From positions 186,001-250,000 of the forward strand of contig NZ_JAMBOD010000001.1 in NCBI RefSeq assembly GCF_023715445.1: DNA of 64,000 nucleotides, in the 5' to 3' direction. Both the position numbers and the translations under genes were made by a program. The notes beneath the pieces were generated by a model. The model worked only from the letters and a program-made list of their open reading frames with translations. It did no database searches and was not told the origin of the DNA. How positions within the stretch are numbered: the first letter of the stretch is position 1; every line of letters begins with the position of its first letter. Shown in pieces: positions 55,035-62,888 of this stretch. The stretch is from Fictibacillus nanhaiensis (GTDB lineage Bacteria > Bacillota > Bacilli > Bacillales > Fictibacillaceae).

Positions 55035-56276
55035 ATGTGGGAGTCTATCCAAAGCATGTGCTTGCACGTGGTCTTCATTCTTTTTACAATCCTTATCTAT
55101 CAAGTCTTTTTTAAAGAAAGAGAAGAGAAACGGAAAAAAATTCGTTCGAAATTTTTTCTGTTCATGCTGATTATTTTAGTTTTTACAATGAGCCAGCCAG
55201 TCCTTTATTCCGAAATCTATAAGTATGACTTTAAAGCAGTCGCTATCATCCTATCCTTTTTATACGGAGGCAAAAGGGCGGGATTCGCAGCCTTTTTGGC
55301 ACTGCTTGTAACCGGTTACTTTACAGACCAGAGGATGTTGATCCTATTAGGCAATTATACAGTGTTTTGTCTATTGTTACTCCCTGTAACCAATATGTTT
55401 CACCGGTATCGAATAAAAGGTAAAGTCATACTGATCAGCTTTTTTTACATGATGATTCCGATCACAAGAGGGATCTTTCTTCAGTTAAAAGGAGACCATC
55501 GGCAAACCTTTTTTGAACTAAGCTCTTCTCTTATTGTTTTGGCAACCTTGATTGCAATTGTATATTTAATTGAAAACATGAATGAGCAAATTGAAATGAA
55601 ACAAGAGCTGATCCGAACGGAAAAAATGAATGTCGTCAGCCAGCTGGCTGCTTCGGTTGCACATGAAATCCGTAATCCGATGACATCTGTCCGGGGGTTT
55701 ATGCAATTAATGCAAAAAGAAAATTTAACCCAAGAACAGCATTTGTACATTAGTATCTCGATTGAGGAATTAGACCGGGCACAGGAAATCATTAATCAAT
55801 ATTTAGCTCTCGCAAAGCCGCAAACCGATCAATATGAAACCATTGATTTAACTTCCGTCATTCAACAATCGATTGATGTGATGCATTCGTACGCCATTCT
55901 GAACAGCATTCATATTACACAGCAGGTGGAATCATCTCTCGAAATCGAGGGGCTCAAACTAGAAATTCAACAAGTGTTAATTAACATCATCAAAAATGCG
56001 ATTGAAGCGATTAAAAGCGAAGGGGAAATCTGGATATCGGCTGCAAAAAATTCCAATGGCTTCGTATCCATTCTAATTAAAGATAACGGTGTAGGTATGA
56101 CAGAAAACCAAATGAAAAAACTAGGCAGCCCGTATTACTCAACAAAGGAAAAAGGAACTGGCCTAGGGTTAACCGTATGCCATCAAATCGTGAAGCAAAT
56201 GGGCGGACAAATTATGATTAAGAGCGAGTTAAATAAAGGAACATGCTTTACGATAAATCTGCCATCTAAAAAGTAA
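55035..56276 (+). CDS. Sporulation sensor kinase-like histidine kinase (KinB type)
   Basis: The 413-residue protein has about six helices in the first 185 residues with the 5TMR-LYT-like pattern (LSFLYGGKRAGFAAFLALLVTG), then H-box SQLAASVAHEIRNPMTSVRGF (about 203-223), N-box NIIKNAIEAI (about 318) and G-boxes DNGVGM and GTGLGLTVCHQIV. The H-box text is that of KinB/KinD phosphorelay kinases. No response regulator is beside it, as usual for kinases that feed Spo0F. The ATG has a GGAAGTAGGG site. Confidence 0.88.
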   Translation: MWESIQSMCLHVVFILFTILIYQVFFKEREEKRKKIRSKFFLFMLIILVFTMSQPVLYSEIYKYDFKAVAIILSFLYGGKRAGFAAFLALLVTGYFTDQRMLILLGNYTVFCLLLLPVTNMFHRYRIKGKVILISFFYMMIPITRGIFLQLKGDHRQTFFELSSSLIVLATLIAIVYLIENMNEQIEMKQELIRTEKMNVVSQLAASVAHEIRNPMTSVRGFMQLMQKENLTQEQHLYISISIEELDRAQEIINQYLALAKPQTDQYETIDLTSVIQQSIDVMHSYAILNSIHITQQVESSLEIEGLKLEIQQVLINIIKNAIEAIKSEGEIWISAAKNSNGFVSILIKDNGVGMTENQMKKLGSPYYSTKEKGTGLGLTVCHQIVKQMGGQIMIKSELNKGTCFTINLPSKK

Positions 56277-56327
56277 GGAAAAACAGAGAACACTAGCTGA
56301 TGGATCAACAAGGGAAAAAATAGAGGA

Positions 56328-56392
56328 TTATTCAACGATCGGGTGCATTTCTTCAAGAAGGAGAAATGCATCTTTTTATTGAACAAAGGAGG
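56328..56392 (+). repeat. Intergenic box element, copy 1 (with terminator)
   Basis: Left box TTATTCAACGA, then TCGGGTGCAT, a terminator (TGCATTTCT / AGAAATGCA, 56344-56370, loop containing TTCAAGAAGG) with TCTTTTT, then right box ATTGAACAAAGG. It is the clearest composite copy in the array and ends transcription of the kinase gene. It lies in the 240-base gap before the GNAT gene, which otherwise holds nothing I recognise. Confidence 0.75.
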
Positions 56393-56516
56393 GAGTGTTT
56401 AACTTTTAGATTCCGAGGAATAAATACTCCTTTAATTATAATGAGATGAATACCTAAAGCAAATGTCGTAATAAGTAATCAATATCCTGATAAAACCAAA
56501 AAGGAGGTTATTCAAA

Positions 56517-56942
56517 TTGATTCGTGAAGCAAAAAGAACTGATAAAGCTCAAATTTTAAAACTCTATAAAATGTTAGTACCAAATAGTAAGAAAATGAAT
56601 GTTCTTGAAGAACAAATTGATAAAATAAGACGGGACCATTACAACTTTTTGCTTGTATATGAGGAAGAAGGAGAAATAATAGGAACCCTTACACTAAACA
56701 TATGTTTACAGGCATTGCACGGCATAAGACCGTTTGGAGTAGTCGAGAATATAATTGTTCACGAAAATTTTCGAAGTAGGAATGTTGGTCAAAAACTTTT
56801 ACAATATGTTGAGGATTATTGTAAAACAATAGATTGTCATAGGATTATGCTTCTGAGTAATTCAACACGTCAAAGAGCTCATCAGTTCTTTGAAAGGGAA
56901 GGATATAGCGGTTCATTTAGTAAGGGAGTAAAGAATCTGTAA
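56517..56942 (+). CDS. GNAT-family acetyltransferase
   Basis: The 141-residue protein has VVENIIVHENFRSRNVGQKLLQYVEDY (acetyl-CoA loop RSRNVG, about 80-95) and a C-terminal THR-rich LLSNSTRQRAHQFFEREGY, the pattern of many small Bacillus GNAT proteins. The substrate is unknown. It starts with TTG behind AAGGAGGT. Its 3' end overlaps the ArsR-like remnant on the other strand by 26 bases. First gene of the cassette-like array. Confidence 0.88.
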   Translation: MIREAKRTDKAQILKLYKMLVPNSKKMNVLEEQIDKIRRDHYNFLLVYEEEGEIIGTLTLNICLQALHGIRPFGVVENIIVHENFRSRNVGQKLLQYVEDYCKTIDCHRIMLLSNSTRQRAHQFFEREGYSGSFSKGVKNL

Positions 56943-57057
56943 TTTTTACACCTAACTGACCAGCGAGATGATCATAACAGGTTCTAGCATAGCGAATAGC
57001 TTTATCTTGTGTAGCTTGGTTAAATGATTTTATCTCTACATTATCTGCAGCTTTTTC
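56917..57057 (-). pseudogene. C-terminal remnant of an ArsR-family regulator
   Basis: This 47-codon minus-strand frame, closed by a stop at 57058 upstream and with no start, encodes AIRYARTCYDHLAGQLGVKI. That is the conserved ARTCYDHLAGKLGV block found at the C-terminus of a branch of ArsR winged-helix regulators. The DNA-binding domain is gone. It is a truncated relic left between the GNAT gene and the small peptide gene. Recognition is by remembered family motif. Confidence 0.6.
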
Positions 57058-57078
57058 CTAAAGCTAAGAGGTGAAAAA

Positions 57079-57189
57079 ATGTCTGAAATGATAATAAGCA
57101 TATTATTTTTCGGTTTTGTTGTATTTGTCATCATTGTTTGTGCAATGGCGAAAACAATAAAAGATGTGCAAAAGGACGATAAAAAATGA
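57079..57189 (+). CDS. 36-residue single-helix membrane peptide
   Basis: MSEMIISILFFGFVVFVIIV then CAMAKTIKDVQKDDKK: one membrane helix with a charged, lysine-rich cytoplasmic tail. GAGGTG lies six bases before the ATG. It is shorter than usual gene-finder limits but has good translation signals. The function is unknown; it could be a small regulator of a membrane protein. Confidence 0.5.
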   Translation: MSEMIISILFFGFVVFVIIVCAMAKTIKDVQKDDKK

Positions 57190-57200
57190 TTTAACTCTAA

Positions 57201-57287
57201 TTCAACAATCGGGTGAGATTGTTGAAGATTCAGAGGGCTGATAGCAGCTCTCTTTTTTATTTCATAAACGGGCCATATTGTGGAGTA
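57201..57287 (+). repeat. Intergenic box elements, copies 2 and 3, with terminator between
   Basis: Copy 2 is a perfect 8-bp inverted repeat, TTCAACAA (57201-57208) and TTGTTGAA (57219-57226), around the ten-base loop TCGGGTGAGA. A terminator follows (GAGGGCTG / CAGCTCTC, 57233-57252, then six T). Copy 3 is TTTCATAA, ACGGGCCATA and TTGTGGAGTAA (57260-57287). The order box-terminator-box is the same as in copy 1. Confidence 0.75.
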
Positions 57288-57430
57288 AAATGCTTAAAAG
57301 CTGAGCAGTTTTTAAAATGCCGTTTTTAGGTAACCTAGAGGATAAGTGAAAAATATCTTCTTCAAAAGGTGGGCTTTTTTGTGAATTTTGTACCAGAATT
57401 AATTCTTTCTATAAAAGTGGCAGATTCTTT

Positions 57431-57580
57431 ATGAATATGGTAGTATTAATGCGAATGTTTGTTCTGTTTATGCTTGTTTTATGCTTCACTAACTCAGTAA
57501 AAAGTTGCATTTCAATTGTAGACAAAGTAATTAGTAAATCTATTTTCAAAGGGCTGCAAGAGAAATTGCACACCATTTGA
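57431..57580 (+). CDS. Possible 49-residue peptide upstream of the MFS pump
   Basis: The frame encodes MNMVVLMRMFVLFMLVLCF, a methionine-rich hydrophobic start, and a polar C-terminus ending 17 bases before the pump gene. No convincing ribosome site precedes it. It might be a leader peptide or accidental. Apart from it and the box elements, the 407-base stretch 57190-57596 shows nothing further. Confidence 0.2.
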   Translation: MNMVVLMRMFVLFMLVLCFTNSVKSCISIVDKVISKSIFKGLQEKLHTI

Positions 57581-57596
57581 ACGAAGGGAGAAAAAA

Positions 57597-59084
57597 TTGA
57601 AAAATCAAGATGAATCGACTCAAAATGGTGGGACATTCGGGAACAGAGGCAACTTTTTGTTGGTTATGATTATGATTCTAGGTGTGTTTGTAGCCATTTT
57701 AAATGAAACGCTACTCAACGTAGCATTGTCAAAAATTATGGATGACTTCGGAATTACACCGAGTACCGCCCAATGGCTAACTACTGGGTACCTGCTTGTG
57801 ATTGGTGTTCTGATACCGGTCACTGCTTATCTTATTCAGCGGTTTACAACAAGAAGCTTATTTCTCGGAGCAATGTTCTTGTTTACCATGGGGACATTTG
57901 TAGCAGCTATTGCTCCAGGGATTGAGGTGCTATTAATCGGAAGGCTGCTTCAAGCGGCGGGTACCGGACTGCTCTTTCCTCTATTAACAAATGTGGTATT
58001 TTCTATCGTTCCTTTTGAAAAAAGAGGTTCGGCGATGGGGACAATTGGCATTGTCATTACGTTTGCCCCCGCGATTGGACCCACTTTATCAGGGATCATT
58101 GTAGAGCATTTCAGCTGGCGTGTTCTCTTTTACGGAGTTCTGCCGATTGCACTGTTTGTTATTGTATTTGCCTATACAAAACTTAAAAACGTTACGGAGA
58201 CGACTAATCCGAAAATTGATCTGATCTCGCTTCTACTTTCAACATTAGGTTTCGGAGGAATTGTGTACGGATTCAGCAGTTCTGGTGAAGGACATGGGGG
58301 CTGGTCGAACAATGATGTTTTACTTCCCATTGCAATCGGGATTGTATCTTTAGTGCTGTTTACCTGGAGGCAATTAGCGATTACACAACCTTTACTAGAT
58401 TTAAGGACGTTTAAATACAACATTTTTAGAATGTCAACATTAATCATGATGATTATCATGATGGCGATGTTTTCAGCCATGATGTTATTGCCGATTTTTC
58501 TCCAAAATGCGTTAGGGTACAGTCCGTTGGAAGCAGGATTGGTCATGTTGCCAGGCGGTATTGTCATGGGGATCATGTCGCCGATTACTGGCCGCTTATT
58601 TGATAAATTTGGTGCCAAGTGGCTTGCACTTATTGGATTAGGATTGGTCGCAAATACGTTATGGCAATTTGCATTCATCACATTGACGACACCATATATC
58701 AAGATTATGATTTTCAATACGCTGTTAATGTTAGGAATTTCAATGGTCATGATGCCGATTATGACCAACGCTTTGAATCAACTGCCGCCACCGTTATATC
58801 CCCACGGAACGGCTATAATCAGTACGCTTCAGCAGGTAGCTGGTGCTGTCGGTACGGCATTGCTTGTATCAATCATGACCAATAGTTCTACTCGTTTTAT
58901 GGAAAATACGCTGATTAAGGAAGATGGGGCTACATTACAAATTCTAGCGATGATTACTGGAATGAAAAGCGCATTCTTACTCGCGTTTGGACTAGTGGTC
59001 ATCGCATGGATAGTTTCATTATTTATAAAAAGATCCGTTCCTCAAGAAATGAGCTTGAAAATTAAACAAGGTGCTACGAACTAA
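57597..59084 (+). CDS. DHA2-family multidrug MFS transporter (EmrB/LmrB-like)
   Basis: The 495-residue protein has 14 helices. Motif D1 (LNVALSKIMDDFGI), motif A-like YLIQRFTTRSLFL and motif C (GIVITFAPAIGPTLSGIIV, about 150-170) identify a drug:H+ antiporter of the DHA2 group. Relatives such as LmrB export lincomycin and other drugs. It starts with TTG behind AAGGGAG. No regulator gene is intact nearby; the ArsR-like remnant 540 bases upstream might once have been one. Confidence 0.92.
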   Translation: MKNQDESTQNGGTFGNRGNFLLVMIMILGVFVAILNETLLNVALSKIMDDFGITPSTAQWLTTGYLLVIGVLIPVTAYLIQRFTTRSLFLGAMFLFTMGTFVAAIAPGIEVLLIGRLLQAAGTGLLFPLLTNVVFSIVPFEKRGSAMGTIGIVITFAPAIGPTLSGIIVEHFSWRVLFYGVLPIALFVIVFAYTKLKNVTETTNPKIDLISLLLSTLGFGGIVYGFSSSGEGHGGWSNNDVLLPIAIGIVSLVLFTWRQLAITQPLLDLRTFKYNIFRMSTLIMMIIMMAMFSAMMLLPIFLQNALGYSPLEAGLVMLPGGIVMGIMSPITGRLFDKFGAKWLALIGLGLVANTLWQFAFITLTTPYIKIMIFNTLLMLGISMVMMPIMTNALNQLPPPLYPHGTAIISTLQQVAGAVGTALLVSIMTNSSTRFMENTLIKEDGATLQILAMITGMKSAFLLAFGLVVIAWIVSLFIKRSVPQEMSLKIKQGATN

Positions 59085-59158
59085 TAAAAAGTTTTTGAAG
59101 ACAAATGTATTAACCGTTATTTTTCCCCAAAATAATTTGTCATGGTTCCCATCTATCG

Positions 59159-59190
59159 GACGCTTAACTGTTAAAAGTTAAGTGTCTTTT
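59159..59190 (+). terminator. Terminator after the MFS pump
   Basis: An 11-bp stem with one wobble (GACGCTTAACT / AGTTAAGTGTC), six-base loop, then TTTTCTTT. Confidence 0.88.
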
Positions 59191-59238
59191 CTTTAGACAC
59201 AAAGATTGTGTTACGAAATAAATGGTATTAAGCAGTGT

Positions 59239-59270
59239 TTACTCAACAAATGGGCCAGATTGTGGAATAA
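59239..59270 (+). repeat. Intergenic box element, copy 4
   Basis: TTACTCAACAA, ten-base loop ATGGGCCAGA, TTGTGGAATAA. It shows both arms in their fullest form and no terminator hairpin. Confidence 0.7.
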
Positions 59271-59338
59271 CACATATATATTAAAATGGGCAAATATGGT
59301 ATTTTATAAAGAGAATTTATTAAATGAAGGAGTATTTT

Positions 59339-59789
59339 ATGGGTGAATACATAAAAACATGAGAAAGCTTATCGGTACTCAACCCCTTATGGTAGCTGGA
59401 GCAACTGTTGTTGTGATTAACGACAAGAGAAAAGTGTTACTCCAACAGCGGTCCGATATTAATAAGTGGGGTTTCCCAGGAGGAGTTATGGAGTTTGGAG
59501 AAACTTTAGAAGAAACAGCTGCGAGAGAGTTGTATGAAGAGACAGGATTATGGGCTAGTGACTTAAATTTTATTGACATTTTATCTGGAGAAAAAGAATG
59601 CCACAAATATCCTAATGGTGATGAAATATTTGGCATTACTGCGGTTTATACTACTTCATCCATAAATGGAGAGTTAGTTATCAAAGATGGGAGAGCTTAC
59701 ATTTGAAATTCTTCTCTTTAAACGATCTTCCACCTAATTTAGTAGAAAAGGCACAATATATTATTAATAAATACATGTTAAGAACATAG
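59339..59789 (+). pseudogene. NUDIX hydrolase gene with two frameshifts
   Basis: The central open frame (59359-59706, 115 residues) has a complete Nudix box, GGVMEFGETLEETAARELYEETG (positions about 41-63). At the 3' end the frame stops at 59704, yet the next frame continues with the family's C-terminus, LKFFSLNDLPPNLVEKAQYI, to 59787. At the 5' end a good site (GAAGGAG) precedes an ATG at 59339 that gives only MGEYIKT before a TGA overlapping the ATG at 59359. One single-base change at each end would restore a normal 150-residue protein. The central part may still be made by ATGA reinitiation. Confidence 0.8.
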
Positions 59790-59843
59790 TTTATCAGATT
59801 TTATTTTATTTGCGGTATACAGTTTAAAGGAGAAATAACTATT

Positions 59844-60308
59844 ATGGCAAAAACGTCGGGCTGTTTTACGGTAGTTATCAATAAAGATGGTCATATATTA
59901 TTAGCAAAGAGAAAAGATTATCCAATCTGGGATTTACCTGGCGGAACATGTGAAAAGGAAGAACCGTTAGAAAATTGTGCTATAAGAGAAACGGAAGAGG
60001 AAACTGGGTATATTATTTCGATTAATCGAAAAATAGGAGAATATTATCAACCTCAATACGACGATATGCAACATTTATTCTTAGGAGAAGTAATAGGCGG
60101 TTCGCCAATAAAGGATGGACCTGAAACAGAAAAAGTGGAGTGGTTTAACCCTAACAATTTACCTTTGCTAATGATTCCGAATAGAAGAAAACAAATTAAA
60201 AGTTTTTTAAAACATAAAGATATAATTGTAAAAGATTCAATAACAGTTTCTCATTTTAAAATCTTTTTATATAAAGGATTCTTAAAAGTATTTAGCAAAA
60301 TGCTATGA
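59844..60308 (+). CDS. NUDIX hydrolase
   Basis: The 154-residue protein has the Nudix box GGTCEKEEPLENCAIRETEEETG (about 33-55) with all catalytic glutamates. It hydrolyses a nucleoside diphosphate linked to another group; the substrate is unknown. The C-terminus is extended and lysine-rich. AAAGGAG precedes the ATG. Adjacent to a broken NUDIX gene of another subfamily, so the two are not duplicates. Confidence 0.9.
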   Translation: MAKTSGCFTVVINKDGHILLAKRKDYPIWDLPGGTCEKEEPLENCAIRETEEETGYIISINRKIGEYYQPQYDDMQHLFLGEVIGGSPIKDGPETEKVEWFNPNNLPLLMIPNRRKQIKSFLKHKDIIVKDSITVSHFKIFLYKGFLKVFSKML

Positions 60309-60312
60309 AGTT

Positions 60313-60360
60313 TTGTTGAACTAACTGGTGCATCTTTTTAAGAAGGGGATGTTCTCTTTC
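60313..60360 (+). repeat. Intergenic box element, copy 5 (degenerate)
   Basis: TTGTTGAACTA, then ACTGGTGCAT and TTTTTAAGAAGGGGATG. It keeps the GGTGCAT and AAGAAGG loop of copy 1, but the right stem has decayed. Confidence 0.5.
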
Positions 60361-60444
60361 CTTAGAATTAATAGTTCTTATAAAAGAAGGTTGCTATCTA
60401 CTGTCGAAAGCTTATTAAGAATCTACTTTTAGGAGAGAAAAAAA

Positions 60445-60931
60445 GTGTATAAACATATGCCATCTAATTACACATGTCCTTTTTGTTTAGCTGTTAAAGG
60501 GAAAGAGGATCAAGAAAATAAGTTAGTTCAGACTAAGCAGAAAGACATTATATATAAGGACGATTACGTAACGGCTTTTATTGCAACATTATGGTGGCCG
60601 AATAATAAAGGTCATGTGATAATTATACCGAACCCATTATGAAAATATATTCGATTTACCTATAGAGATAGCCACTAGAATACATAAGTTATCCCAGCAA
60701 GTATCCTTCGCACTTAAAGAGTGTTATAAATGTGATGGGATTTCAACAAGGCAGCATAATGAGCCAGGTGGAAGTCAGGATGTTTGGCATTACCACCTGC
60801 ATGTATACCCAAGATATTTCGAGGATAATCTTTACCTGACTCATGGGAGTTTAAGTGAACCCACTGAACGTTTAGTGTTTGCCGAAAAGCTCAGAGCTTG
60901 GTTTCAAGCTAATATTCTGGTGAAAAATTGA
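60445..60931 (+). pseudogene. HIT-family hydrolase gene with one frameshift
   Basis: The first part (60445-60642, GTG start behind AGGAGAG) encodes CPFC and DDYVTAFIATLWWPNNKGHVIIIPN, then stops. One frame over, from 60635, translation continues with HYENIFDLPIEIATRIHKL and the catalytic triad WHYHLHVYPRYF, ending at 60929. Removing one C from the run at 60633-60635 restores a normal HIT protein of about 160 residues. The frameshift separates the nucleotide-binding start from the catalytic histidines. Either it is inactive or the base is a sequencing error. Confidence 0.85.
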
Positions 60932-61017
60932 TAAACAATAGGAAGCTGTATGTTTGGCAGCTTTCTTCTTCAACAAAACCAGCTAATATCGAATTAAGAA
61001 TGGTACTAATTCATACT

Positions 61018-61091
61018 TCTTCAACAATCGGGTCGGATTAACGCCATTTTTATGGAACTTATTGAACAAACGTAGCAGGATAGCTGAAGAA
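61018..61091 (+). repeat. Intergenic box element, copies 6 and 7; first flank of a direct repeat
   Basis: TTCTTCAACAA with TCGGGTCGGA, then GGATTAACGCC with a short T-run, then TATGGAACTTATT and CAAACGTAGCAGGATA. The part 61035-61091 recurs almost unchanged at 61727-61784, after the phosphatase gene. Confidence 0.75.
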
Positions 61092-61117
61092 CTAGATATT
61101 AAGAAAAGAGTGGGAGA

Positions 61118-61723
61118 ATGACTACCATAGGACTAATTCGGCACGGAATAACTGAATGGAACTCCTTAGGTAAGGCTCAAGGAGTAAGTGATATTCCTTT
61201 AAATGAGATTGGCAGAAAACAAGCCACAAACATCGGAGATAGGCTATCTCTTGAAGAACAGTGGGATATGATTATTACGAGTGACTTATCTAGGGCATTT
61301 GAAACTGCGAAAATTATTGGAAGTAAAATAGGCTTGCCCATTAGTCATATTGATGAAAGGGTAAGAGAAATAAATTGCGGGGAGATTGAAGGCACTACGG
61401 AAGAACAAAGAGTCAAACAGTGGGGTAGGGAATGGCGTAATTTAGAACTTGGAATGGAAAACTTTGAAGACGTATCTAACAGAGGAATAGACTTTTTAAA
61501 AGATATAGTTTGTACATATAAAGGTAAACGAATATTGGTAGTCAGCCACGGTGCTTTAATCGGATTAACCTTACAAAAGTTACTTCCTCAGAAATTCCAG
61601 CAGACTTATATTGATAATACATCAATTACTATTTTAAGTAATATAGAAGACAAATGGGATTGTTCTTTATATAACTGTACGCGACATTTAAATCTCATTC
61701 CATCAAAGGGTGCGTTGATCTAA
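61118..61723 (+). CDS. Histidine phosphatase family protein (phosphoglycerate-mutase-like)
   Basis: The 201-residue protein begins TTIGLIRHGITEWN, where RHG holds the phospho-accepting histidine; VREINCGEIEG and SHGALIGL contain the further catalytic Glu and His. Related proteins are alpha-ribazole and other small phosphatases; the substrate is unknown. The ATG follows GTGGGAG. The last codons and the stop lie within a repeat element, so the C-terminus is set by that element. It is bracketed by near-identical direct repeats. Confidence 0.9.
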   Translation: MTTIGLIRHGITEWNSLGKAQGVSDIPLNEIGRKQATNIGDRLSLEEQWDMIITSDLSRAFETAKIIGSKIGLPISHIDERVREINCGEIEGTTEEQRVKQWGREWRNLELGMENFEDVSNRGIDFLKDIVCTYKGKRILVVSHGALIGLTLQKLLPQKFQQTYIDNTSITILSNIEDKWDCSLYNCTRHLNLIPSKGALI

Positions 61724-61784
61724 GAAGGATTAACGCTTTTTCTTATGGAACTTATTAAACAAACGTAGCAGGATACTTGAAGAA
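61708..61784 (+). repeat. Intergenic box element, copy 8; second flank of the direct repeat
   Basis: GGGTGCGTT, loop with CTAAGAAGG and GATTAACGC with TTTTTC form a terminator whose loop includes the phosphatase stop codon. TATGGAACTTATT and CAAACGTAGCAGGATA follow, matching the copy at 61051-61091 at 38 of 41 positions. Confidence 0.75.
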
Positions 61785-61839
61785 GAAAAACAAGTATAAG
61801 TTGTTATACTTCCAGACGTAGGGGAGGGAGGGATTTTTT

Positions 61840-62277
61840 GTGAAAGTAATTTCAATTATACAACCCTGGGCGACGCTTATTGTTCTTGGTGAAAAGAAGT
61901 TTGAAACTAGGTCTTGGAGAACAAAGTATAAAGGGAGTTTAGCTATACATTCAAGCAAGAAAATAGACCGTTCTGCTTCTAAAAGAGTACACATAGTACA
62001 AACATTGAATAAACACGGAATAGTCATCTTAGACGACTTACCAACAGGAATGATACTTGCTACTTGTAATCTCGAAGGTTGCTTTGAGGTTAGTGAAGAT
62101 AAAGGAATTTCGGCTGTATTAGGTAATGAATATCACATTGCTTCAGGAAATGAATATCAACTTGGTGATTTTAATAAAGGTAGATATGGTTGGTTATTAT
62201 CTAATGTGAATGTCTTGGATAATCCAATTCCAGCAAAAGGACAACTGGGTTTATGGAATTATCAAAAGTTAGAATAA
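61840..62277 (+). CDS. ASCH-domain protein
   Basis: The 145-residue protein has the ASCH fold signature: VISIIQPWATLIVLGEKKFETRSWRTKYKGSLAIHSSK at the N-terminus (positions 3-40, with the GxKxxExR core) and a C-terminal W-L-N region. ASCH domains resemble PUA domains and are thought to bind RNA or modified bases. It starts with GTG behind a purine-rich GGGAGGGAGGG. The function is unknown. Confidence 0.88.
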   Translation: MKVISIIQPWATLIVLGEKKFETRSWRTKYKGSLAIHSSKKIDRSASKRVHIVQTLNKHGIVILDDLPTGMILATCNLEGCFEVSEDKGISAVLGNEYHIASGNEYQLGDFNKGRYGWLLSNVNVLDNPIPAKGQLGLWNYQKLE

Positions 62278-62316
62278 TTCAGAAACCGATTATATTCAGT
62301 ATCAAGGAACAGTTTG

Positions 62317-62351
62317 CTTGTTCAACAAAACGGGTGCTTTAGTAGAACAAG
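62317..62351 (+). repeat. Intergenic box element, copy 9
   Basis: CTTGTTC (62317-62323) and GAACAAG (62345-62351) form a perfect 7-bp stem around AACAAAACGGGTGCTTTAGTA. The core TTCAACAA and CGGGTGC is kept. Confidence 0.65.
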
Positions 62352-62376
62352 GAAGGGTTAATGAAAGTGGTACTAA

Positions 62377-62652
62377 ATGGAAATAGTATATGACGATAAA
62401 TATCATCTGCATTTAGGTTATTACGAAAATAACTTAGATTATGAGTCTGTTGCGTACAAGAGACTATCAGAAGATGTATGGGATATCTTCTTTGATTTTA
62501 AACAATATGGGATTAAAAATACTACCCAAGAAAATGAATTAACATTAAAGGGAATTGGAACAAAGATTTTTTCGATCCACGACAAGGACCTTAATTATGA
62601 TTTCGGAGTAAAACAATTTGAAAAGTGGCTAACCTTACATAAGATAATTTAA
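62377..62652 (+). CDS. Hypothetical protein, 91 residues
   Basis: The protein is rich in aromatic and charged residues (YHLHLGYYENNLDYES near the start) with no signal peptide or membrane helix; I do not recognise the family. The ribosome site fits badly: GGAAGGG is placed for an ATG at 62360 in another frame that ends after ten codons. As in the broken NUDIX gene, an indel near the start may have moved the frame. Confidence 0.5.
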   Translation: MEIVYDDKYHLHLGYYENNLDYESVAYKRLSEDVWDIFFDFKQYGIKNTTQENELTLKGIGTKIFSIHDKDLNYDFGVKQFEKWLTLHKII

Positions 62653-62667
62653 TTTCATTGGAACTCC

Positions 62668-62721
62668 TTATTTTAAGCAAACGGATGCATTTCTGAAATA
62701 GGAAAAGCGTCTTTATTACTT
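62668..62721 (+). repeat. Intergenic box element, copy 10
   Basis: TTATTTTAAGCAA with ACGGATGCAT, then AGGAAAAGCGTC and TTTATT. It has the box followed by a weak GATGC / GCGTC stem and T-rich tail, the same order as copy 1. The 236-base gap to the next gene holds nothing else recognised. Confidence 0.55.
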
Positions 62722-62888
62722 ATTCTATGGGTTTTAAGACTATCAACCAGGAGCATTTAAATTAACATCTTTGTTGTAGTTTAGAACACTTTCTGCTTCT
62801 AAAAAAATTAGAATTCCTTTATAGAAAAGGATTGTAAGGATTCCTTGTGGAATGGAATGCAGGATAAGAAAACAAAAAGGAGAAATTT

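Noticed and set aside
58172-58768. 198-codon antisense frame within the MFS pump gene
   Set aside because: It is a shadow of the hydrophobic codons of a clear 14-helix transporter; methionine- and isoleucine-rich composition fits antisense of such a gene.
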